From assembly GCF_003867015.1 (NCBI RefSeq), contig NZ_CP032548.1:2175001-2239000 (forward strand): DNA of 64,000 bases. Direction: 5' to 3'. This document shows positions 53,396 to 62,281 of this stretch, one piece after another (positions within the stretch are counted from its first letter, which is position 1; each line of letters opens with the position of its first letter). The notes below the pieces were generated by a model that did no database searches, had not been told where the DNA came from, and saw only the letters and a list, made by a program, of their open reading frames with translations. Made by a program: the position numbers and the translations under genes. This DNA comes from Tenacibaculum singaporense. Lineage in GTDB: Bacteria > Bacteroidota > Bacteroidia > Flavobacteriales > Flavobacteriaceae.

Positions 53396-54297
53396 TAATT
53401 GGCGGAGGTCCAGCAGGTATGAGTGCTGCTTTAGTTCTAGGCCGTAGCAGAATAAAAACACTGCTTTTGAACACCGAAAACCCAAGAAATTTGGTAACAA
53501 TACATTCACATGGATTTTTAACCCAAGATGGAAAACATCCTAGCGAAATATTTAAAGTAGCTAAAGAACAACTAAACAAATACCCAAGTGTAACCTATCA
53601 AAAGGAAAAAGCAATTGATGTAAAACGTGATAACAATGGTTTTACAGTCAAGACCGAAAACAATACTTTTAAAGCAAAACGAGTTGTAATTGCAACAGGA
53701 CATAAGGATAATATAGGTTCCATTGGAATTGAAGGGTTAATAGAAGTTTACGGAAAATCCGTTTACCCTTGTCCATTTTGTGATGGCTTTGAAATGGCAG
53801 ATAAAAAATTAGCTGTATTTGGAGATGCTGTTATGGCTCCTATGTTTTCTAAAACAATTTCTCATTGGTCTAATGATGTTATTGTTTTTACAAATGGTGA
53901 AAAAGTCGAAGACAAAGAGTTGTTATCTAACCTTACTAAAAAAGGGATACAAATAGTTGATAAAAAAATAAAAAAATTGATATCAATTAAAGGACAGCTT
54001 ACAGGTGTAGAACTTATTGATGATACTATAATTGAAAGAGAAGGTGGTTTTTTACCTGATACCAAATCTACAGAGAATACTGACTTCGCTAAAAAAATGA
54101 ATATTTTAACTGAAACCGGACATTTTGGAATGGAGTTTTATAAAGTTGATGAGAATAAAGAAACAGAAATTAAAGGATTTTATATTATTGGTGATGCCAG
54201 AACAGGTTGGAGCGGTGTTGCTTCTTCGGTTGCTGAAGGTAGCGAAGTAGCAGCTGCTATCACACATCAAATAATAGAAGAAAACTGGAAATTATAA
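53377..54297 (+). CDS. NAD(P)/FAD-dependent oxidoreductase, thioredoxin-reductase-like
   Basis: A 306-residue two-dinucleotide-domain flavoprotein. The FAD motif is IIGGGPAG (7-14), the central domain holds the redox pair CPFC (132, 135) followed by DGFEMADKKLAVFGDA, and the end has the FAD-binding YIIGDARTGWSGVASSVAEG. It lacks parts of standard TrxB and is closer to the HcpA/GliT-like TrxR-like proteins that act on small disulfides. It overlaps the truncated Tat gene by 19 bp and is probably under TetR control. The substrate is unknown. Confidence 0.9.
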   Translation: MVYEIIIIGGGPAGMSAALVLGRSRIKTLLLNTENPRNLVTIHSHGFLTQDGKHPSEIFKVAKEQLNKYPSVTYQKEKAIDVKRDNNGFTVKTENNTFKAKRVVIATGHKDNIGSIGIEGLIEVYGKSVYPCPFCDGFEMADKKLAVFGDAVMAPMFSKTISHWSNDVIVFTNGEKVEDKELLSNLTKKGIQIVDKKIKKLISIKGQLTGVELIDDTIIEREGGFLPDTKSTENTDFAKKMNILTETGHFGMEFYKVDENKETEIKGFYIIGDARTGWSGVASSVAEGSEVAAAITHQIIEENWKL

Positions 54298-54365
54298 TTA
54301 ACTCATTTGTCAAGGTTATCAGAGTGAGTATGTTATATTTTTAAGGGGTGAAATTTGCAGTTGTT

Positions 54366-56078
54366 TTAATGATGAACTTTCGCCCATGAAGCTTGTGACC
54401 CATTGTCTATAATTTTCCTTACTGAAGAACTGTCTTTATTCATCATATAAATATCAAAAAAGTTATCCTTGTTGCTTGATGAAAAAATTATTTTTGAGCC
54501 ATCAGGTGACCAAGATGGGTTCCAATCATCTACGTTATTAAATGTCAATCGTTTTTGATTGGAACCATCTATGTTCATCACATAGATTTCATAATTTCCA
54601 TCTCTATTAGACATAAAAACAATTTTACTTCCATCTGGTGAGATCTCTGGATGCCAGTCTTCAGTTTCATTTGATGTCAACTGTGTAATATTCCCTCCAT
54701 CGATATCTACTATACTTATCTCACTTTTTTTATTCTCAAATTCTGAATGAAAAAGGAGTCTACCATCTGATGTAAAATGAGGACCTCCCCCTCTTAATGA
54801 TTCTATTTGATTTAATTGGCTACCGTCTGAATTCATAATCCAAATTTCTGTTTGCCAATTACCTTCCTTTTCTTTATATTCTCTTGAAAATACTATCTTA
54901 CTTCCATCAGGTGACCAAGTAGGTGAACTGTCCCATTTATTTTCTGCATGAGTTAATCGCTGTCTATTCGAACCATCACTATTCATTGTATGAATAGACC
55001 ATGTTTTATTCCCGTCATATTTAGCATAAAAAGCAATGCGTTTCCCATCAGGTGACCAGGCTGGGTATCCATCTGCTCCAACATGATTTATTATTTTGAT
55101 TTTTGATTTACTTTCAATATTAGTTAAAAAAATGTCTCTGTTATCTAAATCTTTTGATGAATAAGCTATCTCATATGAAGTTAAGTCAATTTTCGGTTTA
55201 AGATTCTCAATAACTTTTGTACTAACCCAAAATATATCTACATTTTCATAGTCTTTGTCTTTTGATCCCATACTTCTATTAAAAAAAAAATATTTACCAT
55301 CCGGTGTTACACAAGCAAGGGCTTCCCAAGCATCTGTATTAATCTTATCCCCCATATTAATAGGTTCACCCCATGAACCGTCTTGTTGTTTAAAGCATAT
55401 ATAAATATCAGAATTGCCATAACCTCCATCTCTTTTACCATCAAAAATAAGATACGATTCGTCTGGTGCGATAAAGGGATGAAAACTTTTCCCACTATTG
55501 ATTTTGCTGTTAAGTAATTTTGGTTCTTCATACTTTCCATTCACGAACCGTGAATATCGAATATCACCTGTAAAGTCTGATTTGAACTCATCAAAAAAAT
55601 AAGTACCTTTAGCTGAGGCAGTAAGACGCATAATTGGTAAGTCTTTAAAAGGATAATCGAGCTTTTTTATTTCTGACCATTTGCCATCTTTAGTGCGTTC
55701 TTTATAACGTTTGCTTAAATGCATCGTTTTACCATCGGGAGAAATAAAAGGTGTACCAACCCTAGACGATATAACTGAATCTTTCCATTGGTTATTTTCA
55801 TATTGAATCACAACAATTTCTTGCTGCCCCTCCTTCTCTCCTTCTCTAATAAAATAGAATTCTTTTAAGTCTGGTGTAAAAACACCGCTAACTTCCCATC
55901 CGTCTGTAGTGACAATACCAGGAGCAAAAGGTTTAGGTATTAAACCAGGTGGTTTTTGGCCTAGATAAGGACTTTCTATCGTTTGTAAGTTAGTATCTTT
56001 TGAAGTTTTATTTTTAATATTACAAGCATTAAAAAATAGTATAAATACTAATATCTTAATAAAATATAATTTATTCAT
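54366..56078 (-). CDS. PD40/TolB-like beta-propeller lipoprotein (fused form)
   Basis: A 570-residue lipoprotein (lipobox near LFFNAC, Cys 19) built of two PD40/WD40-like propeller parts. Part 1 (about 35-300) opens with GQKPPGLIPKPFAPGI and has repeats such as FTPDLKEFYF and VTPDGKYFFFNR. Part 2 (about 305-570) has WSPDGKRIAF, WSPDGSKIVF, ISPDGSKIVFMSNRDG and WSPDGSKIIF. Part 1 resembles the whole 330-residue protein at 56116, and part 2 the whole 298-residue protein at 57124. The family often binds peptidoglycan or lipoproteins as TolB does; the specific role here is unknown. Confidence 0.88.
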   Translation of the reverse strand: MNKLYFIKILVFILFFNACNIKNKTSKDTNLQTIESPYLGQKPPGLIPKPFAPGIVTTDGWEVSGVFTPDLKEFYFIREGEKEGQQEIVVIQYENNQWKDSVISSRVGTPFISPDGKTMHLSKRYKERTKDGKWSEIKKLDYPFKDLPIMRLTASAKGTYFFDEFKSDFTGDIRYSRFVNGKYEEPKLLNSKINSGKSFHPFIAPDESYLIFDGKRDGGYGNSDIYICFKQQDGSWGEPINMGDKINTDAWEALACVTPDGKYFFFNRSMGSKDKDYENVDIFWVSTKVIENLKPKIDLTSYEIAYSSKDLDNRDIFLTNIESKSKIKIINHVGADGYPAWSPDGKRIAFYAKYDGNKTWSIHTMNSDGSNRQRLTHAENKWDSSPTWSPDGSKIVFSREYKEKEGNWQTEIWIMNSDGSQLNQIESLRGGGPHFTSDGRLLFHSEFENKKSEISIVDIDGGNITQLTSNETEDWHPEISPDGSKIVFMSNRDGNYEIYVMNIDGSNQKRLTFNNVDDWNPSWSPDGSKIIFSSSNKDNFFDIYMMNKDSSSVRKIIDNGSQASWAKVHH

Positions 56079-56115
56079 TATGTATTTTTTTGATGGTTAT
56101 TAATTAGACTTATGC

Positions 56116-57108
56116 TTAGTTATTAACTAAACTTTCTTCCATAATTTCTTTTTTTAGTTGAATAAAATCTACCCAATAAGTATCTGTTAACCAATAAGTA
56201 CTTCCATCTTCCCTCGTTTTTATTTCTCCTCTAGAAAAAAACAAATATTTTCCATCAGGAGAAACAGTTGCTCCTGTTTCACTCTTTTCCGTATTTATTT
56301 TTGAACCTAAACTATAAGACTTTGTCCAAATACCATTGTGATTGAAACTAATGTATAAATCACCATTTTCATATTTAGATGTTCTTTCAGCATCATAAAT
56401 AATATAACTTTCGTCTGGAGCTATGTAAGGGTGGGCTATCCATTTACCTGGAGTATTTATATTATTACTCATTTTTTTTAATTTAGAATACTCACCTCCT
56501 TGATTGACTGAATAATAAATTCCCTCATCCTCTAGTTTTTCTTCTTTCTCCTTAGAATTAAAATATAAATTACCTTGTTCTGTGGAATTCACACACATAA
56601 TCCATTCGTTATCAAAGAGTTTTTCTAATAAAAGAATTGGACTTCCCCATCCATTTTCATTTTTTTCAATATACCATTGATGTAGTCCTGATGATTTTAC
56701 TGAATCATTAAGCGGTCTTGTACTTCCAAAATAAAGTCGATCTCCATTCGGGCTAAATCGAGGGTGCAGGTCTAAATATTTCTTATTAGTAGAGAAAAAT
56801 GCTAATTGAGGTCTAGACCATTTACCTTTGATTAATTTCATTGTATAAATATTGTGACTTCCCTCCCGTTTTCTACGTTGGAAGAATAATTCGTTCATTT
56901 CCTTATTAAAAGTAATTGAACCTTCTATAAGGCTATCTATTGAAATAATTCCTGGAGCAAAAATTTCTGGAACTGAGCCTGGTGGCTTTTGACCAAAATA
57001 TAATCCCTCAATGGTTTGATGGCTTGAAGTAATTTCAAGTTTTTCTTTAGCAAAGACCGTATTTAGCGACATAATAATTGCCAGTACTGAGAGTTTCGTT
57101 TTATTCAT
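56116..57108 (-). CDS. PD40 beta-propeller protein (part-1 paralogue)
   Basis: A 330-residue secreted protein with a signal peptide ending near ALAIIM-AFA (residues 5-21). It matches part 1 of the 570-residue neighbour: GQKPPGSVPEIFAPGI, HPYIAPDESYIIYDAERT and VSPDGKYLFFSRG appear in the same order. There are about five blades. It has a free end rather than the part-2 propeller. The next gene upstream (57124) supplies a separate part 2, 15 bp away, so the two probably form a pair with the fused protein. Function unknown. Confidence 0.85.
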   Translation of the reverse strand: MNKTKLSVLAIIMSLNTVFAKEKLEITSSHQTIEGLYFGQKPPGSVPEIFAPGIISIDSLIEGSITFNKEMNELFFQRRKREGSHNIYTMKLIKGKWSRPQLAFFSTNKKYLDLHPRFSPNGDRLYFGSTRPLNDSVKSSGLHQWYIEKNENGWGSPILLLEKLFDNEWIMCVNSTEQGNLYFNSKEKEEKLEDEGIYYSVNQGGEYSKLKKMSNNINTPGKWIAHPYIAPDESYIIYDAERTSKYENGDLYISFNHNGIWTKSYSLGSKINTEKSETGATVSPDGKYLFFSRGEIKTREDGSTYWLTDTYWVDFIQLKKEIMEESLVNN

Positions 57109-57123
57109 ATTCTATAAATAGAG

Positions 57124-58020
57124 TTATTTGTATTTTTTTAACCATGTAGCACCTGTGGCATTGGGTATAAATCTTCTTACTGAAGAGCCATCATTATTCA
57201 TAATATTGACATGCTTTCCATCAGCTTCGCTTGATTGAAAAATTATTTTACTTCCATCTGAGGACCAAGAAGGATTCCAATCTTCGTGGTTATTATTTGT
57301 TAATCGTTTCTGATTTGAACCATCAATATTCATCACATAAATTTCAAAATTTCCATCTCTATCTGACATAAAAGCTACTTGTTTGCCATTAGGTGAAATA
57401 TCAGGATGCAATTCCTTTGCATCATTGTTGGTTAACCAAACTATATTGCTACCATCAAGATCTGCTATACATATTTCATACGATTTCTTTTTTGAGTGAT
57501 AGAGCAGTTTACCATCTTGAGTAAAAACAGCTCCTCCACCTTCTAAATACTTTATTTGAGTTTGTTTGCTTCCATCAGAATTCATTAACCAAATTTCTTC
57601 TTGCCAAGCACCTTTTTCATTAGCATATTCTCTTGCAAAGGCAATTTTTTTGCCATTAGAAGACCATGCAGGTGAACTATCCCATTTGTCTTTTACGCGT
57701 GTTAACCGCTGCCTATTTGTACCATCAATATTTATGGTATGGATAGACCATGTATTTCCGTCATCATGATAAGCATACATCGCTACTTTTTTCCCATCTG
57801 GAGACCACGCTACATAACCATCTCTACCTTTACGATTTGTAAGTTTAAACTTTTCTTTTCCTTCAGAGTCAGTTAAATATATTTCCATATCACCTGACTC
57901 TTTTGACCCATAAGCAATTGTATATGATGATGATTTGTTTTCTTGACAGTAAACAATACTACCTAATATTAAAACCAAAAAAGTTACAGTCTTTACTAAT
58001 TTAAAATTTTGAATTTTCAT
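57124..58020 (-). CDS. PD40 beta-propeller protein (part-2 paralogue)
   Basis: A 298-residue secreted protein with a signal peptide (LVKTVTFLVLILGSIVYC; Cys 25 may be a lipobox). The propeller repeats follow the TolB-like style: WSPDGKKVAM, ISPNGKQVAFMSDRDGNF and WSSDGSKIIF, with the SDG/NIDGSNQKRLT linkers seen in the fused protein. It aligns with part 2 of the 570-residue protein. It is first in the three-gene minus-strand run and divergent from the histidine kinase gene, with direct repeats in the 184-bp gap. Confidence 0.86.
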   Translation of the reverse strand: MKIQNFKLVKTVTFLVLILGSIVYCQENKSSSYTIAYGSKESGDMEIYLTDSEGKEKFKLTNRKGRDGYVAWSPDGKKVAMYAYHDDGNTWSIHTINIDGTNRQRLTRVKDKWDSSPAWSSNGKKIAFAREYANEKGAWQEEIWLMNSDGSKQTQIKYLEGGGAVFTQDGKLLYHSKKKSYEICIADLDGSNIVWLTNNDAKELHPDISPNGKQVAFMSDRDGNFEIYVMNIDGSNQKRLTNNNHEDWNPSWSSDGSKIIFQSSEADGKHVNIMNNDGSSVRRFIPNATGATWLKKYK

Positions 58021-58125
58021 GTATTGTTCGTTAAGTATATTTAGTTAGAGGTTTTTGGAACCATCAATATGGCTTTGTTTCTTACAAAGAATGCTTTTTT
58101 ATCTCACTTATGGTATCTAAATTAT

Positions 58126-58158
58126 ATGAACTGCTCTATAGTTTAATGAACAGCTCTA
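58126..58158. promoter_or_regulatory. Direct repeats upstream of the histidine kinase gene
   Basis: ATGAACTGCTCTA (58126-58138) and ATGAACAGCTCTA (58146-58158) match at 12 of 13 positions, with a 20-bp period (about two helical turns). This is the spacing expected for LytTR-type response regulators, the usual partners of LytS-type kinases. The repeats lie between the divergent PD40 and kinase genes. Confidence 0.5.
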
Positions 58159-58204
58159 AGAAGACATCTTATAATGATTATCTTGCATCAATAATTCAAT
58201 ATAA

Positions 58205-59890
58205 ATGAACTTAAGACCTTGGTATAGTTTACTTTTAATATGCTTGTTGTTTTTAGCGAACTCTTGCGCTCAAAAGCCTGTTTTCAAAAAACATAAAACA
58301 GTATTTAAAGTAGGAGATCAACAAGAATGGGCTACAAAAAATTGGAATGATCAGGATTGGAAGACACAAAAACCTTTGATGGAAGATGATCGGGTTTTCT
58401 GGTTTAGAACCCCTATTGATATTTTAAAAACTCCAGAATCATTACATCCTTATGGTATTCAGTTGCATGTTTATGGAGAATACGAAGTTTTTTGGGATGG
58501 AGTTTTGATTGGAAAAAATGGGAATCCAGGACAAGAAGTTGTTTTTGGCCCCGAAGGAAATCTGTGGACTACTCATAGCATACCGACGTATCTGACACAA
58601 CAAGGAGAGCACTTGTTAGCTATTCGTGCAAGCCTTCATTATTTTAGAGATCATGCAGGTATATGGGAAATGAATATTGATTATTATGATAATATTTTAA
58701 CTGACCGACTCGTAGAAACTTCTTATATGCACATTTTTGCAGGAGCATTTCTTATAGCATCGATATATTTTTTATTTCTCTTTTTAGGTGATAAAAAGGA
58801 ATATACAACACTAATATTCAGTATTAGTTGTTTTCTTTTTTTTGCTTTAATACTAGCAGAATTTATGAAAACCTATGTACCTATCCATTACAGTATGCAT
58901 GTTACGAGATTACGGGTTATAAGTATTCTTATGCTTAGTATTTCTTTTTTAATTCCGTTCTATTTTTCTATGCAGTTTCCATTCCCAAAACGAAAACTAC
59001 TACTGATTATTTATAGTGTTATTCTATTATCTTTTTTCCTATCCAGATATGTCTATGAATTAACGGCTAATAATATGATTTTTAGTATGTGGCTGTTTTC
59101 GTTAGGGATAGTGACGTTTGGGGTTTATAAAAAGATGAAGGGTGCGCGCCTGGTAATGTTAACCTTTCTTTTATCATTGCCCATAGCCTTTATCGCTCCT
59201 TTTAACAAAAGTCTTTTTGCAGGTTTCAGTCTTATCCTTCTTGGAATGTTTTATTTACTTTCTCTCAGAATCAAAGAACAACGATTAGCTTATGAAAATT
59301 CTCTGGTGCAATCTACTCGTTTACGCTTGGAATTGCTCAAAAGGAACATTCAACCTCATTTTCTTATGAATACGCTAACCTCATTGATAGATTGGGTGGA
59401 AGAAGCTCCTGATAAAGGTGTTTTATTTATAGAAGCATTGGCTAAAGAATTTGATCTTTTTAATCAGATAGAAAATAAAACACTAATACCTATTAATCAA
59501 GAGATTGCACTTTGTCGTTCACTTCTTGAAATTATGGAATACCGAAAAGAGATTAACTATTCTTGGGAAGAAGAAGGCATCGATGTTGAGCAAAAAATAC
59601 CGCCTGGGATTCTTCATACGCTATTGGAGAACGGAATTACACACAGTTTGCCTCTAGAAGATAACAGTATTCAGTTTAAACTCATTTTTGAATTGAACAA
59701 TGATTATAAATGCTATAGATTTTTAACCTTTGCTGCTCCAGTGAGACAAAAAGCGAATACTAAAAAAGAAGGTACTGGGATAAAATATGTAAAAGCTCGA
59801 CTTACAGAGAGCTATCAAGAGCAATGGGAATTTACTTCAGAACCCGTAAAACATGGTTGGAAAAGTACTATAAAAATATACTCCACATAA
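58205..59890 (+). CDS. LytS/YehU-type sensor histidine kinase (orphan)
   Basis: A 561-residue kinase. An N-terminal signal with lipobox-like FLANSC is followed by an extracytoplasmic jelly-roll-like domain (about 25-165), seven hydrophobic helices (about 175-355, 7TM-DISM plan), then a cytoplasmic LytS-type kinase core. The phosphorylated His is 385 in LKRNIQPHFLMNTL; the N-box is HTLLENGITHS, and the G-box is GTGIKYVKARL. The ATPase domain is short. No response regulator gene lies beside it, unusual for this family. The direct repeats upstream suggest that the partner is a LytTR protein encoded elsewhere. Confidence 0.9.
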   Translation: MNLRPWYSLLLICLLFLANSCAQKPVFKKHKTVFKVGDQQEWATKNWNDQDWKTQKPLMEDDRVFWFRTPIDILKTPESLHPYGIQLHVYGEYEVFWDGVLIGKNGNPGQEVVFGPEGNLWTTHSIPTYLTQQGEHLLAIRASLHYFRDHAGIWEMNIDYYDNILTDRLVETSYMHIFAGAFLIASIYFLFLFLGDKKEYTTLIFSISCFLFFALILAEFMKTYVPIHYSMHVTRLRVISILMLSISFLIPFYFSMQFPFPKRKLLLIIYSVILLSFFLSRYVYELTANNMIFSMWLFSLGIVTFGVYKKMKGARLVMLTFLLSLPIAFIAPFNKSLFAGFSLILLGMFYLLSLRIKEQRLAYENSLVQSTRLRLELLKRNIQPHFLMNTLTSLIDWVEEAPDKGVLFIEALAKEFDLFNQIENKTLIPINQEIALCRSLLEIMEYRKEINYSWEEEGIDVEQKIPPGILHTLLENGITHSLPLEDNSIQFKLIFELNNDYKCYRFLTFAAPVRQKANTKKEGTGIKYVKARLTESYQEQWEFTSEPVKHGWKSTIKIYST

Positions 59891-59998
59891 CTTATAGAAA
59901 TAAACAACTAAAAGCTCTATTACTTTCTTAAAAACTCATGTATAAAAAAAGATTTGTATTTTAGTGCTTTTAATAACTATTAATCAATCCACATACTT

Positions 59999-60634
59999 AT
60001 GCCTTTTATAGAAGAAGAGAAGTTTAAGTTAATGCAAGAAGACTTAGACAATGCTAAATTAAAAAGAGAAGAAGCAGAAAGCGAATTAAGTAGCACACAA
60101 GAAGAATTAGTTGCACTAAAAAAGAGCTCAAAAACCCTGCCTATTTTTTTAGGGCTTCTATTAGGCCTTGCTTTAGGAGCTGCCTATTATTTTTATGCAA
60201 ATGGAGGTAGTAGTGCTATTAATAATATAGATATAGAAGCTGTAAAAAAGAAAGAGGCTTACAGAGTGTTAGATAGTATAAGTAGAGCTCAAGCAAGAGC
60301 TGCTAGAAATGCTGATGAGTCTGAAAATAATGTTTCATCCAATTCTAACATAAATACTGAAGCAGTAGCTGATGAAATAGCAGAAAACACAAGTGGACAA
60401 ACAATTTATTCTGTACAAATCGGAGTACTTTCAGAAAACAAATATCCATTATTATCTTCAGAAGTTATTCCTTCTACAGTCACTACTGATGATGGTTACT
60501 TTAAATACTCTTTAGGTTTGTATACTACTTTAGATGAAGCTAAAGATTTACAAAAAGAATTAATAAAAATTGGATTTAGTGATGCTTTCGTAGCTTCATA
60601 CATAAATGGAAAACGCCAAAAAATACATAATTAA
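59999..60634 (+). CDS. Membrane-anchored SPOR-domain-like protein
   Basis: A 211-residue protein: an N-terminal coiled coil (about 5-45, many Lys/Glu), one membrane helix (about 47-66, LPIFLGLLLGLALGAAYYF), a polar linker, then a C-terminal SPOR-like domain (about 135-205) with TIYSVQIGVLSENKYPL, YFKYSLGLYTTLDEAKDLQK and GFSDAFVASYINGKR. SPOR domains bind denuded glycan strands at division sites. Here the topology is cytoplasmic coiled coil with a periplasmic SPOR domain. It is followed 11 bp later by the outer-membrane protein gene, suggesting an envelope unit. Confidence 0.8.
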   Translation: MPFIEEEKFKLMQEDLDNAKLKREEAESELSSTQEELVALKKSSKTLPIFLGLLLGLALGAAYYFYANGGSSAINNIDIEAVKKKEAYRVLDSISRAQARAARNADESENNVSSNSNINTEAVADEIAENTSGQTIYSVQIGVLSENKYPLLSSEVIPSTVTTDDGYFKYSLGLYTTLDEAKDLQKELIKIGFSDAFVASYINGKRQKIHN

Positions 60635-60645
60635 ATAACAATTTA

Positions 60646-62169
60646 ATGCTTAACATTATTTTTAAAAGAGCACTCATAGTAAGTTTACTAATGAGTGTTC
60701 ATTTTTTTTACGCACAAACAAGTACGGTTCCTGAACAAAAAACACAACTAGGGTTTGGTCAAATTGATTTCTTATCAATTAAAATGCCTGAAGGAGAACA
60801 GAATATGGATTATACGGGTCTCCACTATAATCTAAAACTAAATGATTGGAGTTATGCAGGCGTTGGTTTGTATGGAGCTGTTGGAGGTATTAGAGGAGGT
60901 TTTTTTACATTGGGGGTTAACGCAGGAATTCAACAAAAAATAACCAATAAGCTTTTTGTAGATGCTGGAATTCACTTTGGAGGAGGTGGTGGTGCTTCAG
61001 CTCCTGACGGTGGTGGTGCTTTTATACTTCCCCACCTTAATTTGGGGTATGATTTCAAACATTTTTCTGCAACTGCAGGATATAGTTATGTTGATTTTTT
61101 TGATGGAGGTACTATTAACAGTAGCCAATTTAACGTAGCAGTACAAATCCCTTTATCTTTTAAGACAGCAGGATTTGAAGATAGAGAAAGTAGTTTCTCG
61201 ACAGAAAAACTAAAAAACACCTCTTGGAACGCTTTAAGCAACAGAATATCATTATTTGTTCATTTAAATAATGCTAAAGTAACCAAAGGTTCCTATAAAG
61301 GAAACACAATACGTCTAGCAGGTTTTGAATTAAATTCTTACCTTACAGATAATTTCTTCTTTTTCGTTAAAGCAGATGGTGCTTATCATGGAATTAAGGC
61401 AGGTTATATGGATGTTTTCCTTGGTGGAGGTTATCATTTGTCGATGAATAAGAATCGTACAAATATTTTAGCTAAATTTGGAGTAGGTGCTGGAGGCGGT
61501 GGCGGAGTTGATACTAAAGGAGGTTTTTTAATCTATCCTGATATATCCTTAGAACAAAAATTATTTGATAATGTGTATGCATCAATCAATAAAGGATACT
61601 TGATGAGCCCTGATTCTCATTTTGTTTCTTCTACTTTTGGTTTTGGGTTGAAATATTATGTAGATAGGGATGGAATTTTATCAGATGAAAGAGAATTTTC
61701 TGAAGGAAAGTTCAAAGGGTTTGACGCAATTATTAAACAAGACTTGTATTTAAATGCAGCAAGAGATGGTGGTTTTGATCAAGATATGCATCAAATATCA
61801 TTGCAATTAAATTTTTTCTTAAATAAGTATTTATATGCGGCAGGTCAAACTTCTTTTGCTAACTTTGGTAATGCAGGGGCATATGCAGAAGGAATTGTAG
61901 GTTTAGGAGTTCAAACAAACGACTTCTTTAACGGGAAAACCTCTCTTTTTGCACAAGTTTTAGGTGGTGCAGCTGGTGGAGGAGGTATTAGTACAGGACA
62001 AGGATTAATTGTTAAACCTAGTATTGGAGTTAATCAAAAACTTACTAATAACTTAAATTTAAGATTAGGAGCGGGTTATGTAAAAGCTAGAGGAGGAAAT
62101 TTAAGTAGTGCTCAAATAAATTTGGGTATTTCGTATCGTTTTTCCTTCTTAAGTGTTAAAAAGTTTTAA
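60646..62169 (+). CDS. Outer-membrane protein with three internal repeats
   Basis: A 507-residue protein with a signal peptide (about 1-23, ending FFYAQ). The mature part has three repeats of about 165 residues, each a run of beta strands around a glycine loop: FGGGGGASAPDGGG (111-124), GAGGGGGVDTKGG (281-293) and GGAAGGGGISTGQG (440-453). Each loop is followed by a strand with Pro and then GY or KGY segments. The ending SYRFSFLSVKKF is typical of an outer-membrane strand. The function is unknown. It is co-transcribed with the SPOR gene. Confidence 0.78.
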   Translation: MLNIIFKRALIVSLLMSVHFFYAQTSTVPEQKTQLGFGQIDFLSIKMPEGEQNMDYTGLHYNLKLNDWSYAGVGLYGAVGGIRGGFFTLGVNAGIQQKITNKLFVDAGIHFGGGGGASAPDGGGAFILPHLNLGYDFKHFSATAGYSYVDFFDGGTINSSQFNVAVQIPLSFKTAGFEDRESSFSTEKLKNTSWNALSNRISLFVHLNNAKVTKGSYKGNTIRLAGFELNSYLTDNFFFFVKADGAYHGIKAGYMDVFLGGGYHLSMNKNRTNILAKFGVGAGGGGGVDTKGGFLIYPDISLEQKLFDNVYASINKGYLMSPDSHFVSSTFGFGLKYYVDRDGILSDEREFSEGKFKGFDAIIKQDLYLNAARDGGFDQDMHQISLQLNFFLNKYLYAAGQTSFANFGNAGAYAEGIVGLGVQTNDFFNGKTSLFAQVLGGAAGGGGISTGQGLIVKPSIGVNQKLTNNLNLRLGAGYVKARGGNLSSAQINLGISYRFSFLSVKKF

Positions 62170-62234
62170 AAATTTAACTTTTCGTTAAAGTTTGATGAAT
62201 TATCTTCGCTTTCTGAAACAAAAAAATTAATACC

Positions 62235-62262
62235 CTTACTTTTTTTAAATGAAAAAAGTAAG
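62235..62262 (+). promoter_or_regulatory. Hairpin over the first in-frame ATG of nhaA
   Basis: CTTACTTTTTT (62235-62245) pairs with AAAAAAGTAAG (62252-62262) around TAAATG, which contains an in-frame ATG at 62249. It would hide that start. The gene probably starts at 62282, with the hairpin in the leader; a regulatory role is possible but speculative. Confidence 0.35.
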
Positions 62263-62281
62263 TTACAATCTATATACAAAC

